Origin: Helicobacteraceae bacterium
Lineage (GTDB): Bacteria; Campylobacterota; Campylobacteria; Campylobacterales; Helicobacteraceae
Assembly: GCA_900770765.1 (NCBI GenBank)
Contig: CAAGLK010000127.1
Span: 1 to 43,270 of the forward strand
Length of the DNA stretch: 43,270 nt
Reading direction: 5' to 3'
In this document: one piece after another, positions 36,375 to 43,242 of the stretch
How positions within the stretch are numbered: the stretch's first letter is position 1
Layout of the letters: each line of letters begins with the position of its first letter
Position numbers and translations under genes: made by a program
Notes under the pieces: generated by a model
The model's database searches: none
What the model was told of the DNA's origin: nothing
The model's input: only the letters and a program-made list of their open reading frames with translations

Positions 36375-37331
36375 CTATAGCCACTTTTTCTTTTTAAAAT
36401 AAATTATAGGGATAATTGTAGAAACTATCATCGTCCCTAACACCACAGGATAGGCATAAGTCCATTCAAGCTCTGGCATAAACTTAAAGTTCATACCATA
36501 AATTGTAGCAATTAGTGTAGGGGGCATCATCGCCACAGTTACGACTGTGAAAATCTTAATGATTTTGTTTTGCTCTATGTTTATCTGGCTTGAAAAAAGT
36601 GTTTGGATATTGTCTAAAATATTCATATTCACATTTGCAAATTCTACAAGTGAATTTATATCTTTTAGCACGATTCCTAAGTTTTTCTTAACCTCGCTAT
36701 CGGCTTTATTTGTCCGCAAAAGTGCCGCAGTGGCAAGTCGCTTGTCAAATAAACTATCACGCAGGGATAAGTGCATCTCTTGCAGTATTGAAATTTTTTC
36801 TAAAATCTCATCATTTAGCTTTTTATCAAACACTACCGAGCGGCGAAGTAGCCTTGTTTGCTTCGCTACACTCTCAAGCATATCCGCATCTTTTTCCACA
36901 CGCAGTTCAAAGATTTTAGAGATTAAATCAAATCCATCTTCAAATAGCTTTGGGCTAGCTAGCACTCTTTGCTGGATTTCATCAAACACCCTAAACTCGC
37001 TATATCGCACGGTAAATAAAATATTATGCGTAAGTAGAAATGTAATTGTCTCATTATGCAAGATATTTTCTTCATTTGGGCGGGTTAGGAAGTATGTATT
37101 TATAGTAACACTCTGGCTATCTTCCCAATACCTTGCAGATTCCTCAATTTCCTCTCGCTCCTCTTTTGTAGGGATATCTAGTAAATAAGTTTTTGAAATA
37201 AAGGCGATTTCTTGCTGTGTTGGGTGAAGTAGGTCAATCCACAAAATATCCGCATTAATGTCAATTGCCTCTAAGGCTTGCACACTTTCTCTTACAACAG
37301 CACCATTTCGTTTAATGAAAAGATTCAACAT
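36375..37331 (-). CDS. corA: CorA magnesium/cobalt transporter
   Basis: CorA is a pentameric inner-membrane channel for Mg2+. The long N-terminal cytoplasmic alpha/beta part is followed by the signature YGMNF (about residue 279) between two C-terminal helices (about 260–278 and 292–312), and ends in the basic tail KKKKWL. The 318 residues match the family. Gene order corA–pgk matches H. pylori HP1344–HP1345. Its ribosome-binding site lies inside a perfect hairpin (see 37332–37361). Confidence 0.95.
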   Translation of the reverse strand: MLNLFIKRNGAVVRESVQALEAIDINADILWIDLLHPTQQEIAFISKTYLLDIPTKEEREEIEESARYWEDSQSVTINTYFLTRPNEENILHNETITFLLTHNILFTVRYSEFRVFDEIQQRVLASPKLFEDGFDLISKIFELRVEKDADMLESVAKQTRLLRRSVVFDKKLNDEILEKISILQEMHLSLRDSLFDKRLATAALLRTNKADSEVKKNLGIVLKDINSLVEFANVNMNILDNIQTLFSSQINIEQNKIIKIFTVVTVAMMPPTLIATIYGMNFKFMPELEWTYAYPVVLGTMIVSTIIPIIYFKKKKWL

Positions 37332-37361
37332 TTTTGCTCCTTGTATTTTAAAGGAGCAAAA
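37332..37361 (-). promoter_or_regulatory. Hairpin sequestering the corA ribosome-binding site
   Basis: A perfect 11-bp inverted repeat (37332–37342 with 37351–37361; 8-base loop) lies directly before the corA ATG. On the coding strand the downstream arm is AAGGAGCAAAA, which includes the Shine-Dalgarno AAGGAG, five bases before ATG. In the folded mRNA the ribosome-binding site is paired. No T-run follows, so it does not look like a pgk terminator. Confidence 0.6.
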
Positions 37362-37402
37362 GCCCCCTTAAATTGCGTAAGTTTTCTGGTGATAGTCCAT
37401 TT

Positions 37403-38611
37403 TTAATCTCTTTTATCCAGCACTTCAAAGGCTGGTAGCACTTCGCCTTCTAAAAGCTCTAAACTAGCCCCGCCGCCTGTTGAGGTGAAGCTCATACTAT
37501 CTTTATTCCCCGCCTTTTCTACCGCATCGGCTGTATCACCACCGCCAATGACGCTATAAGCGTAAGTGTCGGCTATGGCGTGTGCTATGCTAAATGTGCC
37601 ACGAGAGAATTTTTGATTCTCATAAACCCCAAGTGGTCCGTTCCAAATAATCGTCTCGCTATCTCTTATAACTTCATTAAATAGCTTAACGGTAGCTGGA
37701 CCAATATCCACTGCCATTAGCCCATCTGGTATATCTTGTGCTGGGATAATTTTAATCTCTTTTGGCGTTTTTATAGAATCCGTGGCGACTACATCCACAG
37801 GTAGATAGATTTTCACACCCTTTTCTTTCGCACTTCTTAGGATTCCGCGTGCTTCTTCTAGTAAGTTTTCTTCAATTAAAGACTCCTTTGTATCATAGCC
37901 GACTGCCTTTAAGAAGGTATTACTCATCGCACCACCGATTATGATTTTATCCACGACATTTACAATTGAATTAAGTAGCGTGAGTTTTGATGAGACTTTA
38001 GAGCCGCCTACTATTAATAAAAGCGGTCTAAGCGGGTTTGATAAAGCAATGGCAAAGGAATCCACTTCTTTTTTTAATAAAAGCCCAGCGACTTTTTCTT
38101 TCGCAAATTCTGCGATTCCATAAGTTGAGGCGTGCTTTCTATGGCTTGTCCCAAAGGCATCATTTACAAACACATCGCATAATGCGGCTAACTTTTGCGA
38201 TAAATCCTTATCATTTTTTTCCTCCCCTTCATAAAAGCGGATATTTTCTAAAAGCACAATACTACCATCTACAAGCGTATTTAGCGTAACTTGTGCGTTT
38301 TCTAAGCTATCTACAAAGACGACATCTTTTGCTAAAAGTCTCTCTAGTCGCTTTAAAATATGCTTAAGTGAAAACTCATCGCTTCTGTCCTTTGGTCGTC
38401 CAAGGTGGCTTACTAAAATTATAGATTTCGCCCCATTATCAATGCAGTAGTTTATCGTAGGTAGAGCCTCGCGGATTCTAGTATCATCGCTAATATTTAG
38501 CTCAGCATCCATAGGCACATTAAAATCTACGCGGATTAAAACTCGCTTATCTTTTAAATTAACTTCCCTTAGGCTTTTTACACTTTGCATTTTTTGGATA
38601 TTTTTACTCAT
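37403..38611 (-). CDS. pgk: Phosphoglycerate kinase
   Basis: PGK transfers phosphate between 1,3-bisphosphoglycerate and ADP in glycolysis or gluconeogenesis. Family motifs: RVDFNVPMD near the start, ILVSHLGRPKD, and the C-terminal nucleotide-binding GGGDTADAV followed by STGGGASLELLEG. The length of 402 residues is typical. ATG 38611 has AAGGAT upstream. Its neighbour on the 3' side is corA. gapA, which often precedes pgk, is not in the window; flgS lies upstream instead. Confidence 0.97.
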   Translation of the reverse strand: MSKNIQKMQSVKSLREVNLKDKRVLIRVDFNVPMDAELNISDDTRIREALPTINYCIDNGAKSIILVSHLGRPKDRSDEFSLKHILKRLERLLAKDVVFVDSLENAQVTLNTLVDGSIVLLENIRFYEGEEKNDKDLSQKLAALCDVFVNDAFGTSHRKHASTYGIAEFAKEKVAGLLLKKEVDSFAIALSNPLRPLLLIVGGSKVSSKLTLLNSIVNVVDKIIIGGAMSNTFLKAVGYDTKESLIEENLLEEARGILRSAKEKGVKIYLPVDVVATDSIKTPKEIKIIPAQDIPDGLMAVDIGPATVKLFNEVIRDSETIIWNGPLGVYENQKFSRGTFSIAHAIADTYAYSVIGGGDTADAVEKAGNKDSMSFTSTGGGASLELLEGEVLPAFEVLDKRD

Positions 38612-38624
38612 CTTTATCCTTTTT

Positions 38625-38651
38625 AAAAAATAGTTAAAAGAATCTTAACTA
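38625..38651 (-). terminator. Terminator between flgS and pgk
   Basis: On the minus strand, TAGTTAA and TTAACTA (38651–38631) form a seven-bp stem with a seven-base loop, followed at once by TTTTTT (38630–38625). It sits in the 67-base gap after the flgS stop and would end flagellar-operon transcription before pgk. The stem is AT-rich, so strength is uncertain. Confidence 0.45.
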
Positions 38652-38678
38652 AAAAAGCCTTAATTACTAATTGCAAAA

Positions 38679-39695
38679 TTAAATTTGTGGAATCTTAATT
38701 AAAAAGCCTTTTTTGCTAGAATCTAGCAAGTTTATACTGCCGCTATGTGCTTCTATAATTTGAAGTGATAGGGCTAAGCCTAGTCCATTTCCCTTTAATT
38801 TCGTGCTTTTAAAGGGTTCAAATAAAATTTCTTTATTTTCAATAGGTTTGCCATTATCATAAATTCTAAATTCCGCAAAGCTAGAATCTTTTTTATAAAA
38901 TAATTCTACAACGCCGCTTTCTTCTTCGCTTTCTTCAATAGCGTCAATGGCGTTAAATAAGAAGTTTTGTAAAACTATGCAAAGTAGGTCAAAATCCGCT
39001 TCAAAGCTATCTTTTTCAAAATTAAATTTAAAATCAATTTCTTTAGCATAAGTGTAGTGGTTAATGGAATCTTGCAATTCATCTTCTAAATTTCGCATTT
39101 CTATAAGGCTTTTATTGCAGTGAACGCCTTTAGAAAAAAGTAAGGTTGCTTTAATAATCCGCTCCACTCGCCAAATTGATTTTTTCATCTCAATCACTAG
39201 GGCTTTATTTTTTAAATCAACTCTATTTGCTAAAGTGCTAGCAAGTAGCGATACAGAGCCTATTGGGTTTCTAATCTCATGCGCTAGGTGAGCGGAGATT
39301 TGCCCCATTGAAGCAAGCCTCTCTTGTCGCTTTTCGCTTGTTATATCTGTAGCTGAGATTATCAATTTATTTAATTTTTGATTGATTTGAATTAAATAAA
39401 CTTTTAGGATTCCATTTAAGTTTATTTCTATTTCTTGTCTTGTGTTTTTAAAATCTAGTTTTTCTAAAAGGGCTGGAATCTCGCTTGCAAGGCTGTTTTG
39501 ATAAAAAATCTCTCCACTATCTTCTAATACCCACACTGCAGTTGGTAGCACATCTAGCACTTCTTCAAAAAGTGCTTTTAACTCTACAAATTCCTTTTCT
39601 ACTTCGTAAGTTTGTGTAATAAGCTCTTTTAGCCCTTTTGCAAAAGATTCTTTATCGCTGCTACTTAGGGATTCTAGCAAGTTTTGGTCTATCAT
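38679..39695 (-). CDS. flgS: Flagellar sensor histidine kinase FlgS
   Basis: FlgS phosphorylates the response regulator FlgR, which activates sigma-54 flagellar promoters in Campylobacterota. There is no membrane helix, so it is cytoplasmic. A PAS-like region lies at about residues 40–120, the phospho-accepting His139 in HLAHEIRNP, the N-box near FLFNAIDAIEES, and the G-box GNGLGLALSL. The 338-residue length and position after flgI and the rod-binding gene match HP0244 in the HP0246–HP0244 order. It overlaps the upstream flgJ-like gene by four bases. Confidence 0.92.
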   Translation of the reverse strand: MIDQNLLESLSSSDKESFAKGLKELITQTYEVEKEFVELKALFEEVLDVLPTAVWVLEDSGEIFYQNSLASEIPALLEKLDFKNTRQEIEINLNGILKVYLIQINQKLNKLIISATDITSEKRQERLASMGQISAHLAHEIRNPIGSVSLLASTLANRVDLKNKALVIEMKKSIWRVERIIKATLLFSKGVHCNKSLIEMRNLEDELQDSINHYTYAKEIDFKFNFEKDSFEADFDLLCIVLQNFLFNAIDAIEESEEESGVVELFYKKDSSFAEFRIYDNGKPIENKEILFEPFKSTKLKGNGLGLALSLQIIEAHSGSINLLDSSKKGFLIKIPQI

Positions 39696-40012
39696 TTTAC
39701 GCCTTGTTTTCCTTGCAAGTCTTTTAAATAATCAAATAATAAATCACTATAGCCAAAGCTCCCGCTAAGTGCTTCGCTAAGTGTGTCTCTATACATAGAA
39801 TCATAAATATCATGACCAGGCGCTTTAGGATATAAAGAATCATCAGTTTTAAGTGCAACATCTAGCATTTGCTTTAAAAGCAATGCCTCAAAGGCATCTG
39901 TTTGCTCTCTTAACCTTGAGTCATCATCGGTTTTTTGAATTGTTGGTGTAGCTTTTGCTGCGTCAATTAACTCTTTAGAATATCCGCTTATTGCGTTAAA
40001 ATCTGCTATCAT
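39692..40012 (-). CDS. flgJ: FlgJ-like rod-binding protein (no muramidase domain)
   Basis: A 106-residue protein equal to the N-terminal rod-binding domain of FlgJ. The core FEALLLKQMLDVALKT and the tail SGSFGYSDLLFDYL fit that domain. The muramidase domain of enterobacterial FlgJ is missing, as is usual in this lineage, so it would chaperone or cap the growing rod, with wall cutting done by another enzyme. AGGAGT lies just before the ATG. It overlaps flgS by four bases. The 469-base gap to flgI upstream is filled with repeats. Confidence 0.8.
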   Translation of the reverse strand: MIADFNAISGYSKELIDAAKATPTIQKTDDDSRLREQTDAFEALLLKQMLDVALKTDDSLYPKAPGHDIYDSMYRDTLSEALSGSFGYSDLLFDYLKDLQGKQGVK

Positions 40013-40077
40013 TTTTACTCCTTTAGGATTCCACCTTATTTTAAAGAATCTTAAATTTAAAATTGAGATTCATTTTA

Positions 40078-40174
40078 GGGGGTATATAAACTCGTCTTTG
40101 AAGCAATTAGGAAGAATTTGCTTGCAAATTCAGGTCTCCTACTCTTGCTGATAAAGATGAGTTTATATACCCCC
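40078..40174 (+). repeat. Family B hairpin element E1 (22-bp stem, 53-base core)
   Basis: Left arm GGGGGTATATAAACTC plus GTCTTT (40078–40099) pairs with 40153–40174 over 22 bp, with one G–T wobble. The enclosed 53 bases (40100–40152) contain a further nested hairpin, GAATTTG-CTTG-CAAATTC. The inner six bp of the stem and the core recur in E2 with one core difference; the outer 16 bp do not. Confidence 0.9.
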
Positions 40175-40247
40175 TTAATATTTTTTTGATATTTTAAGAT
40201 TCCACCATTTTAAATTTTCTAAGAAATCTTAAAATCACTATAATTTT

Positions 40248-40286
40248 AGATTGCCACGAATCCTTGCGGATTCTCGCAATGACAAT
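40248..40286 (-). repeat. Family A palindromic repeat, copy 3
   Basis: Minus-strand copy with ends TTGTCATTGCGA and GTGGCAATCT, and stem GAATCC/GGATTC capped by GCAA. It lies between flgI and flgJ. Confidence 0.85.
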
Positions 40287-40301
40287 AGAAAATAATTTAT
40301 T

Positions 40302-40343
40302 AGATTGCCACGACTCACTGCGTGAGTCTCGCGCAATGACAAA
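40302..40343 (-). repeat. Family A palindromic repeat, copy 4
   Basis: Minus-strand copy. The stem is GACTCAC/GTGAGTC with a three-base loop, and the left end has an extra GC (TTGTCATTGCGCGA). The stem differs from all other copies but pairs perfectly. Confidence 0.85.
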
Positions 40344-40364
40344 ACTAAGGGTTACCGCTTTTGT

Positions 40365-40399
40365 GACAATTGAATCCTTGCGGAGTCTCGCAATGACAA
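40365..40399 (-). repeat. Family A palindromic repeat, copy 5 (degenerate)
   Basis: On the minus strand it keeps the left end TTGTCATTGCGA and a GCAA loop, but the stem has a mismatch (GACTCC against GGATTC) and the right end has decayed to AATTGTC. It overlaps the start of the 80-base dispersed repeat. Confidence 0.6.
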
Positions 40400-40466
40400 C
40401 CTTGAAGCCTTTTAGGGATTCTTACTAAAATCATTTTTAAACCTTTTTAAATTCTCGCAATAACAA
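40387..40466 (-). repeat. 80-base dispersed repeat, left copy
   Basis: This is the inverted copy of 42983–43062, with four mismatches in 80 by hand alignment. Each copy is bounded on both sides by a TTGTCATTGC-type family A end, so it may be a composite unit of two family A halves with a 55-base spacer. Confidence 0.8.
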
Positions 40467-40481
40467 AACTAAGATTCCACT

Positions 40482-41588
40482 TTAAATTATTTCTAAATCC
40501 GCATTAAATGCACCTGCTTTTTTCATTGTTTCTAAAATCGCTATCATATCCTTAGGTGTTGCTCCCATTCGCTGCAGCGCCCTTGTAACGCTTGAAATTG
40601 TCGGCGTATTTTCCGCACTTACCATAGCATTTGCCGCGCTAAAGGTCGCCCCTCCGCCCATATCTAGCGCTTCTGGGTCGTTATTTGGCTCTTTTGCTAC
40701 TTTTAGCGTTATGTTATTGTGCGTTACCACAATAGGCGCAACCTCTACGCTCATACCAGCGATAATTGTCCCTGTGCGTTCATTTATAATAATTTTATCT
40801 TCTTTAATCGCATCAATATTTATTTCTTGCACTCTTGCTAGAAACTCTACCATACCCATATTTTGCGGCTTTTGTAGCTTTATAGTGCGTGGGTCTATTG
40901 CAGTGGCAACTTGGCTTGGAATCGCTTGTGTATTTTGTGCGGATTCTGCATTTTGCGGATTTGGCGTTTGTGTAGCTTCATTAAACATTGCGTTTATGCT
41001 TGCTTGGATTCTTATTGCATTTTGAAAATTTGACTCTTTTAAACTTAGTGTGGCGTGGCTTTTATTATATAAATCATAGCTTACCTCTCGCTCAACCGTC
41101 GCGCCATTTGGCAAAACGCCAGCTAGTGGGTGATTTGCCGCTCCGCCTCTTTCGCTTTTACCACCGATTCCAACCGCCCCTTGTGCGACTGCGTAAATTC
41201 TGCCATCTAATCCGCTTAAAGGTGTTAAAAGTAGCGTTCCACCCTCTAAACTTTTCGCATCGCCTATGCTTGAAACTAAAATATCAATTTTATCGCCTTG
41301 TCTTGCAAAGGCTGGGAGTTTAGCCGTAACCATTACCGCAGCGGCGTTTTTAGAGCTAATATCATTTGGGTCTACCTTTACATTAACGCTTTCAAGCATA
41401 TTTGAAATTGATTGCATTGTAAAAGTTGAGGTAGTTTTATCACCCGTGCCATTTAGCCCTACAACTAAGCCATAGCCGATAAGCTGATTATCTCTTACTC
41501 CTACGATATTTGCTAAATCGCCAACTTTCGCACTAAAGGCAGGAAGTGCTAAAACTACTAATAATAAGAATCTTGTAAAAAGTCGCAT
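40482..41588 (-). CDS. flgI: Flagellar P-ring protein
   Basis: FlgI forms the periplasmic ring around the flagellar rod within the peptidoglycan. A signal peptide (MRLFTRFLLLVVLALPAFSA) precedes the mature start KVGDLANIVGVRDNQLIGYG, a hallmark of FlgI. The ending, with TRALQRMGATPKDMIAILE, is also typical. At 368 residues it is slightly longer than most; a Gln/Asn/Ala-rich stretch (about 200–225, AQNTQAIPSQ) may be the extra part. The gene probably has a sigma-54 promoter (41637–41650). Elements E1 and E2 lie on both sides of it. Confidence 0.97.
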   Translation of the reverse strand: MRLFTRFLLLVVLALPAFSAKVGDLANIVGVRDNQLIGYGLVVGLNGTGDKTTSTFTMQSISNMLESVNVKVDPNDISSKNAAAVMVTAKLPAFARQGDKIDILVSSIGDAKSLEGGTLLLTPLSGLDGRIYAVAQGAVGIGGKSERGGAANHPLAGVLPNGATVEREVSYDLYNKSHATLSLKESNFQNAIRIQASINAMFNEATQTPNPQNAESAQNTQAIPSQVATAIDPRTIKLQKPQNMGMVEFLARVQEINIDAIKEDKIIINERTGTIIAGMSVEVAPIVVTHNNITLKVAKEPNNDPEALDMGGGATFSAANAMVSAENTPTISSVTRALQRMGATPKDMIAILETMKKAGAFNADLEII

Positions 41589-41636
41589 TTTTTATCCTTA
41601 AAAAGCGGTTTTGTCCTTAAATTTTAACTTATTTAA

Positions 41637-41650
41637 GCAAGTTTTATTCC
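41637..41650 (-). promoter_or_regulatory. Candidate sigma-54 promoter for flgI
   Basis: On the minus strand TGGAATAAAACTTGCTT contains GG and GC exactly ten bases apart, the -24/-12 pattern of sigma-54 promoters. Transcription would start near 41626, about 38 bases before the flgI ATG. FlgS, the kinase that controls sigma-54 flagellar genes, is encoded in the same cluster. Confidence 0.45.
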
Positions 41651-41730
41651 ATTTTTTAAAAGTTTTATTTAAGATTCTACTTAAAAATAGTTTAAATGTG
41701 TAAAAAGGTTTTAAAGTGTCTTAAAGTTTT

Positions 41731-41827
41731 AAAGTGTATTGTGTTTGTCTTTATCCGCAAGAGTAGGAGACCTGAATTTGCAAGCAAATTCTTCCTAATT
41801 GCTTCAAAGACAAACACAATACACTTT
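41731..41827 (-). repeat. Family B hairpin element E2 (22-bp stem, 53-base core)
   Basis: Arms 41731–41752 and 41806–41827 pair perfectly over 22 bp; the outer 16 bp read AAAGTGTATTGTGTTT, unrelated to E1. The 53-base core (41753–41805), read on the minus strand, matches that of E1 except for one base near its end. It lies in the gap between flgI and ppx. Confidence 0.9.
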
Positions 41828-41912
41828 TGCATTTCAAGCACAACACGCTTTAAAGCTTTGTAAGCATAGTATATTTTTGTTTATAGCGGAATCTTAAAAA
41901 GGAGTAAAATAA

Positions 41913-42827
41913 ATGCAAGAATTTATAGGAGTTGATTTAGGCAGTAACTCGCTGCGTGGGGTTAGGATGCAAATTTTAAAAGAGGGTGGAATCTTAAGTG
42001 ATTTTAAGATTCTAAGCGAATTTGATGCGACGGTTAGGACGGCGGAGGGTTTAGAAAAAAGTGGCGAGATTTGTAAAAACGCGCTAGATAGAATCCTAAA
42101 AGGCTTAGAATCCTTAAAAGAATCTTTAAAAATAATAAAAGATGATAAAATAATCGCCCTTACCACGCAAGCTATGCGAGTGGCGAAAAATAGCGATAAG
42201 ATTCTAAGCGAGATTTATAAAAAAAGCGGAATCTCTTTTAAGATTATTAGCGGTGAGCAAGAGGCAAAAATTACCGCCCTAGCGCCAAAAATGGCTTTAA
42301 AGCTAGAATCCCCATTTTTATTAATTGATATGGGAGGGGCTAGCAGTGAATTTATTTTAATAGATAAAGAAAAGGAAGTTGCAAAGAGTTTTTCTATAGG
42401 TATTGTAAGTGCTAAAGATAGATATAAAAGTGTAGAAAATTTAAGAGAAAATAGGGCGGAGTTTTTAGCACCGATTATTGATTTTATAAAAACTAGCGAG
42501 ATAAAGCCTAATATTTTAGTGGCAAATAGCGGCACACCAACGCTAATAAGTGCGCTAAAACTAGGCTTAAAAACATATCAAGCAAACAAGGTTTTTAATA
42601 CGCATTTAACAAAAGATGATTTTTTTAAAACACAAGATAAATTTAACGCATTAAGCGAGTTAGAAAAAGTGCGACTTGTGGGGGAATTTAAAGCAGATGT
42701 GCTTCCCTTTGGCGTAGAGCTTTTTACAAGTTTTATGGAATCTTTAGGGTTTGAAAAATGTGTCGTGGTGGATTTAGGCTTAAGAGAGGGGGCGGTGCTA
42801 GCAGAAGTGCTAGGAGAGCTGTTTTAG
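41913..42827 (+). CDS. Ppx/GppA-family phosphatase
   Basis: This belongs to the actin-like-fold exopolyphosphatase/guanosine pentaphosphatase family, which degrades polyphosphate or pppGpp. The phosphate-1 motif is IGVDLGSNSLRGVR at the N-terminus, the phosphate-2 motif LLIDMGGASSEFIL (about 136–149), and the ATP/adenosine-region segment near VANSGTPT. At 304 residues it has only the catalytic two-domain core, without the HD-like C-terminal domain of long Ppx proteins, as in many short family members. Substrate choice cannot be read from sequence. AAGGAG precedes the ATG. Confidence 0.85.
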   Translation: MQEFIGVDLGSNSLRGVRMQILKEGGILSDFKILSEFDATVRTAEGLEKSGEICKNALDRILKGLESLKESLKIIKDDKIIALTTQAMRVAKNSDKILSEIYKKSGISFKIISGEQEAKITALAPKMALKLESPFLLIDMGGASSEFILIDKEKEVAKSFSIGIVSAKDRYKSVENLRENRAEFLAPIIDFIKTSEIKPNILVANSGTPTLISALKLGLKTYQANKVFNTHLTKDDFFKTQDKFNALSELEKVRLVGEFKADVLPFGVELFTSFMESLGFEKCVVVDLGLREGAVLAEVLGELF

Positions 42828-42982
42828 CGGTGTTTTGTTATTGTGAAGTGAGCAGCCTTAGTGTTTTGTCATTGCAAGATTTGCTTAAGTTTTCTATTGT
42901 TATTGCTAGGGCAACGCTAGAAGCAATCCACAATAATAGCAATTAAGATTCTTACTAGTGGAATCTTAAAAATTATTTTCTA

Positions 42983-43062
42983 TTGTCATTGCGAGACTTT
43001 AAAAAAGTTTAAAAATGATTTTAGCAAGAATCCCTAAAAGGCTTCAAGGTTGTCATTGCGAG
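42983..43062 (+). repeat. 80-base dispersed repeat, right copy
   Basis: Inverted relative to 40387–40466, with four mismatches. It begins and ends with TTGTCATTGCGAG, the second of which is the left end of the intact family A element at 43050. Confidence 0.8.
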
Positions 43063-43089
43063 AATCCGCTTGCGGATTCGTGGCAATCT
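43050..43089 (+). repeat. Family A palindromic repeat, copy 6
   Basis: Ends TTGTCATTGCGA and GTGGCAATCT, with stem GAATCCG/CGGATTC capped by CTTG, which as RNA is a known stable tetraloop. It is plus-strand. Confidence 0.85.
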
Positions 43090-43227
43090 CAAATAAGGGC
43101 AAATTTAAGATTCTTAAAAAAATTAAAATTATAAAATCTTAAAATAATGTAAAATTAAAGATTCTAACTTTTTACTTTATTCAATAATTTTTTAAACGCT
43201 TTTTTTAACTTACGCAGAGGCGAGTTG

Positions 43228-43242
43228 CCCCCCCCCCCCCCC
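43228..43242 (+). repeat. Run of 15 cytosines
   Basis: C15 followed by a T-rich tail to the window end. Such tracts slip during replication and switch surface genes on and off in Helicobacter and Campylobacter. They also break assemblies, so the exact length and the 28 bases beyond it may be unreliable. Confidence 0.7.

Larger units (their letters stand above)
40013..40481 (+). other. Repeat-filled gap between flgI and flgJ
   Basis: Both flanking genes read leftward, so a flgI–flgJ–flgS transcript would cross this gap. It holds hairpin element E1 (40078–40174), two good and one degenerate family A copies (40248–40399) and half of an 80-base dispersed repeat (40387–40466). The flgJ ribosome-binding site lies at its left edge. 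No gene, tRNA or clear promoter was found. Confidence 0.75.
41589..41912 (+). other. Gap between divergent flgI and ppx
   Basis: 324 bases holding a candidate sigma-54 promoter for flgI, hairpin element E2 (41731–41827) and the AAGGAG ribosome-binding site of ppx (41900). A TTTTAAAGTGT string occurs twice (about 41709 and 41727) just left of E2. No other gene was found. Confidence 0.7.

Noticed and set aside
36547..37188. 213-residue plus-strand open frame inside corA
   Set aside because: It is opposite corA, Ser-rich and motif-free; it is a shadow frame.
40078..40187. E1 as an ordinary rho-independent terminator (T7 at 40181)
   Set aside because: The T-run is on the plus strand, where no gene ends, and E2 shares the core but has no T-run; the 53-base loop is too long.
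40078..41827. E1 and E2 as a CRISPR array or insertion-sequence ends
   Set aside because: There are only two copies, inverted and 1.6 kb apart, with no spacers, no transposase and no shared outer ends.
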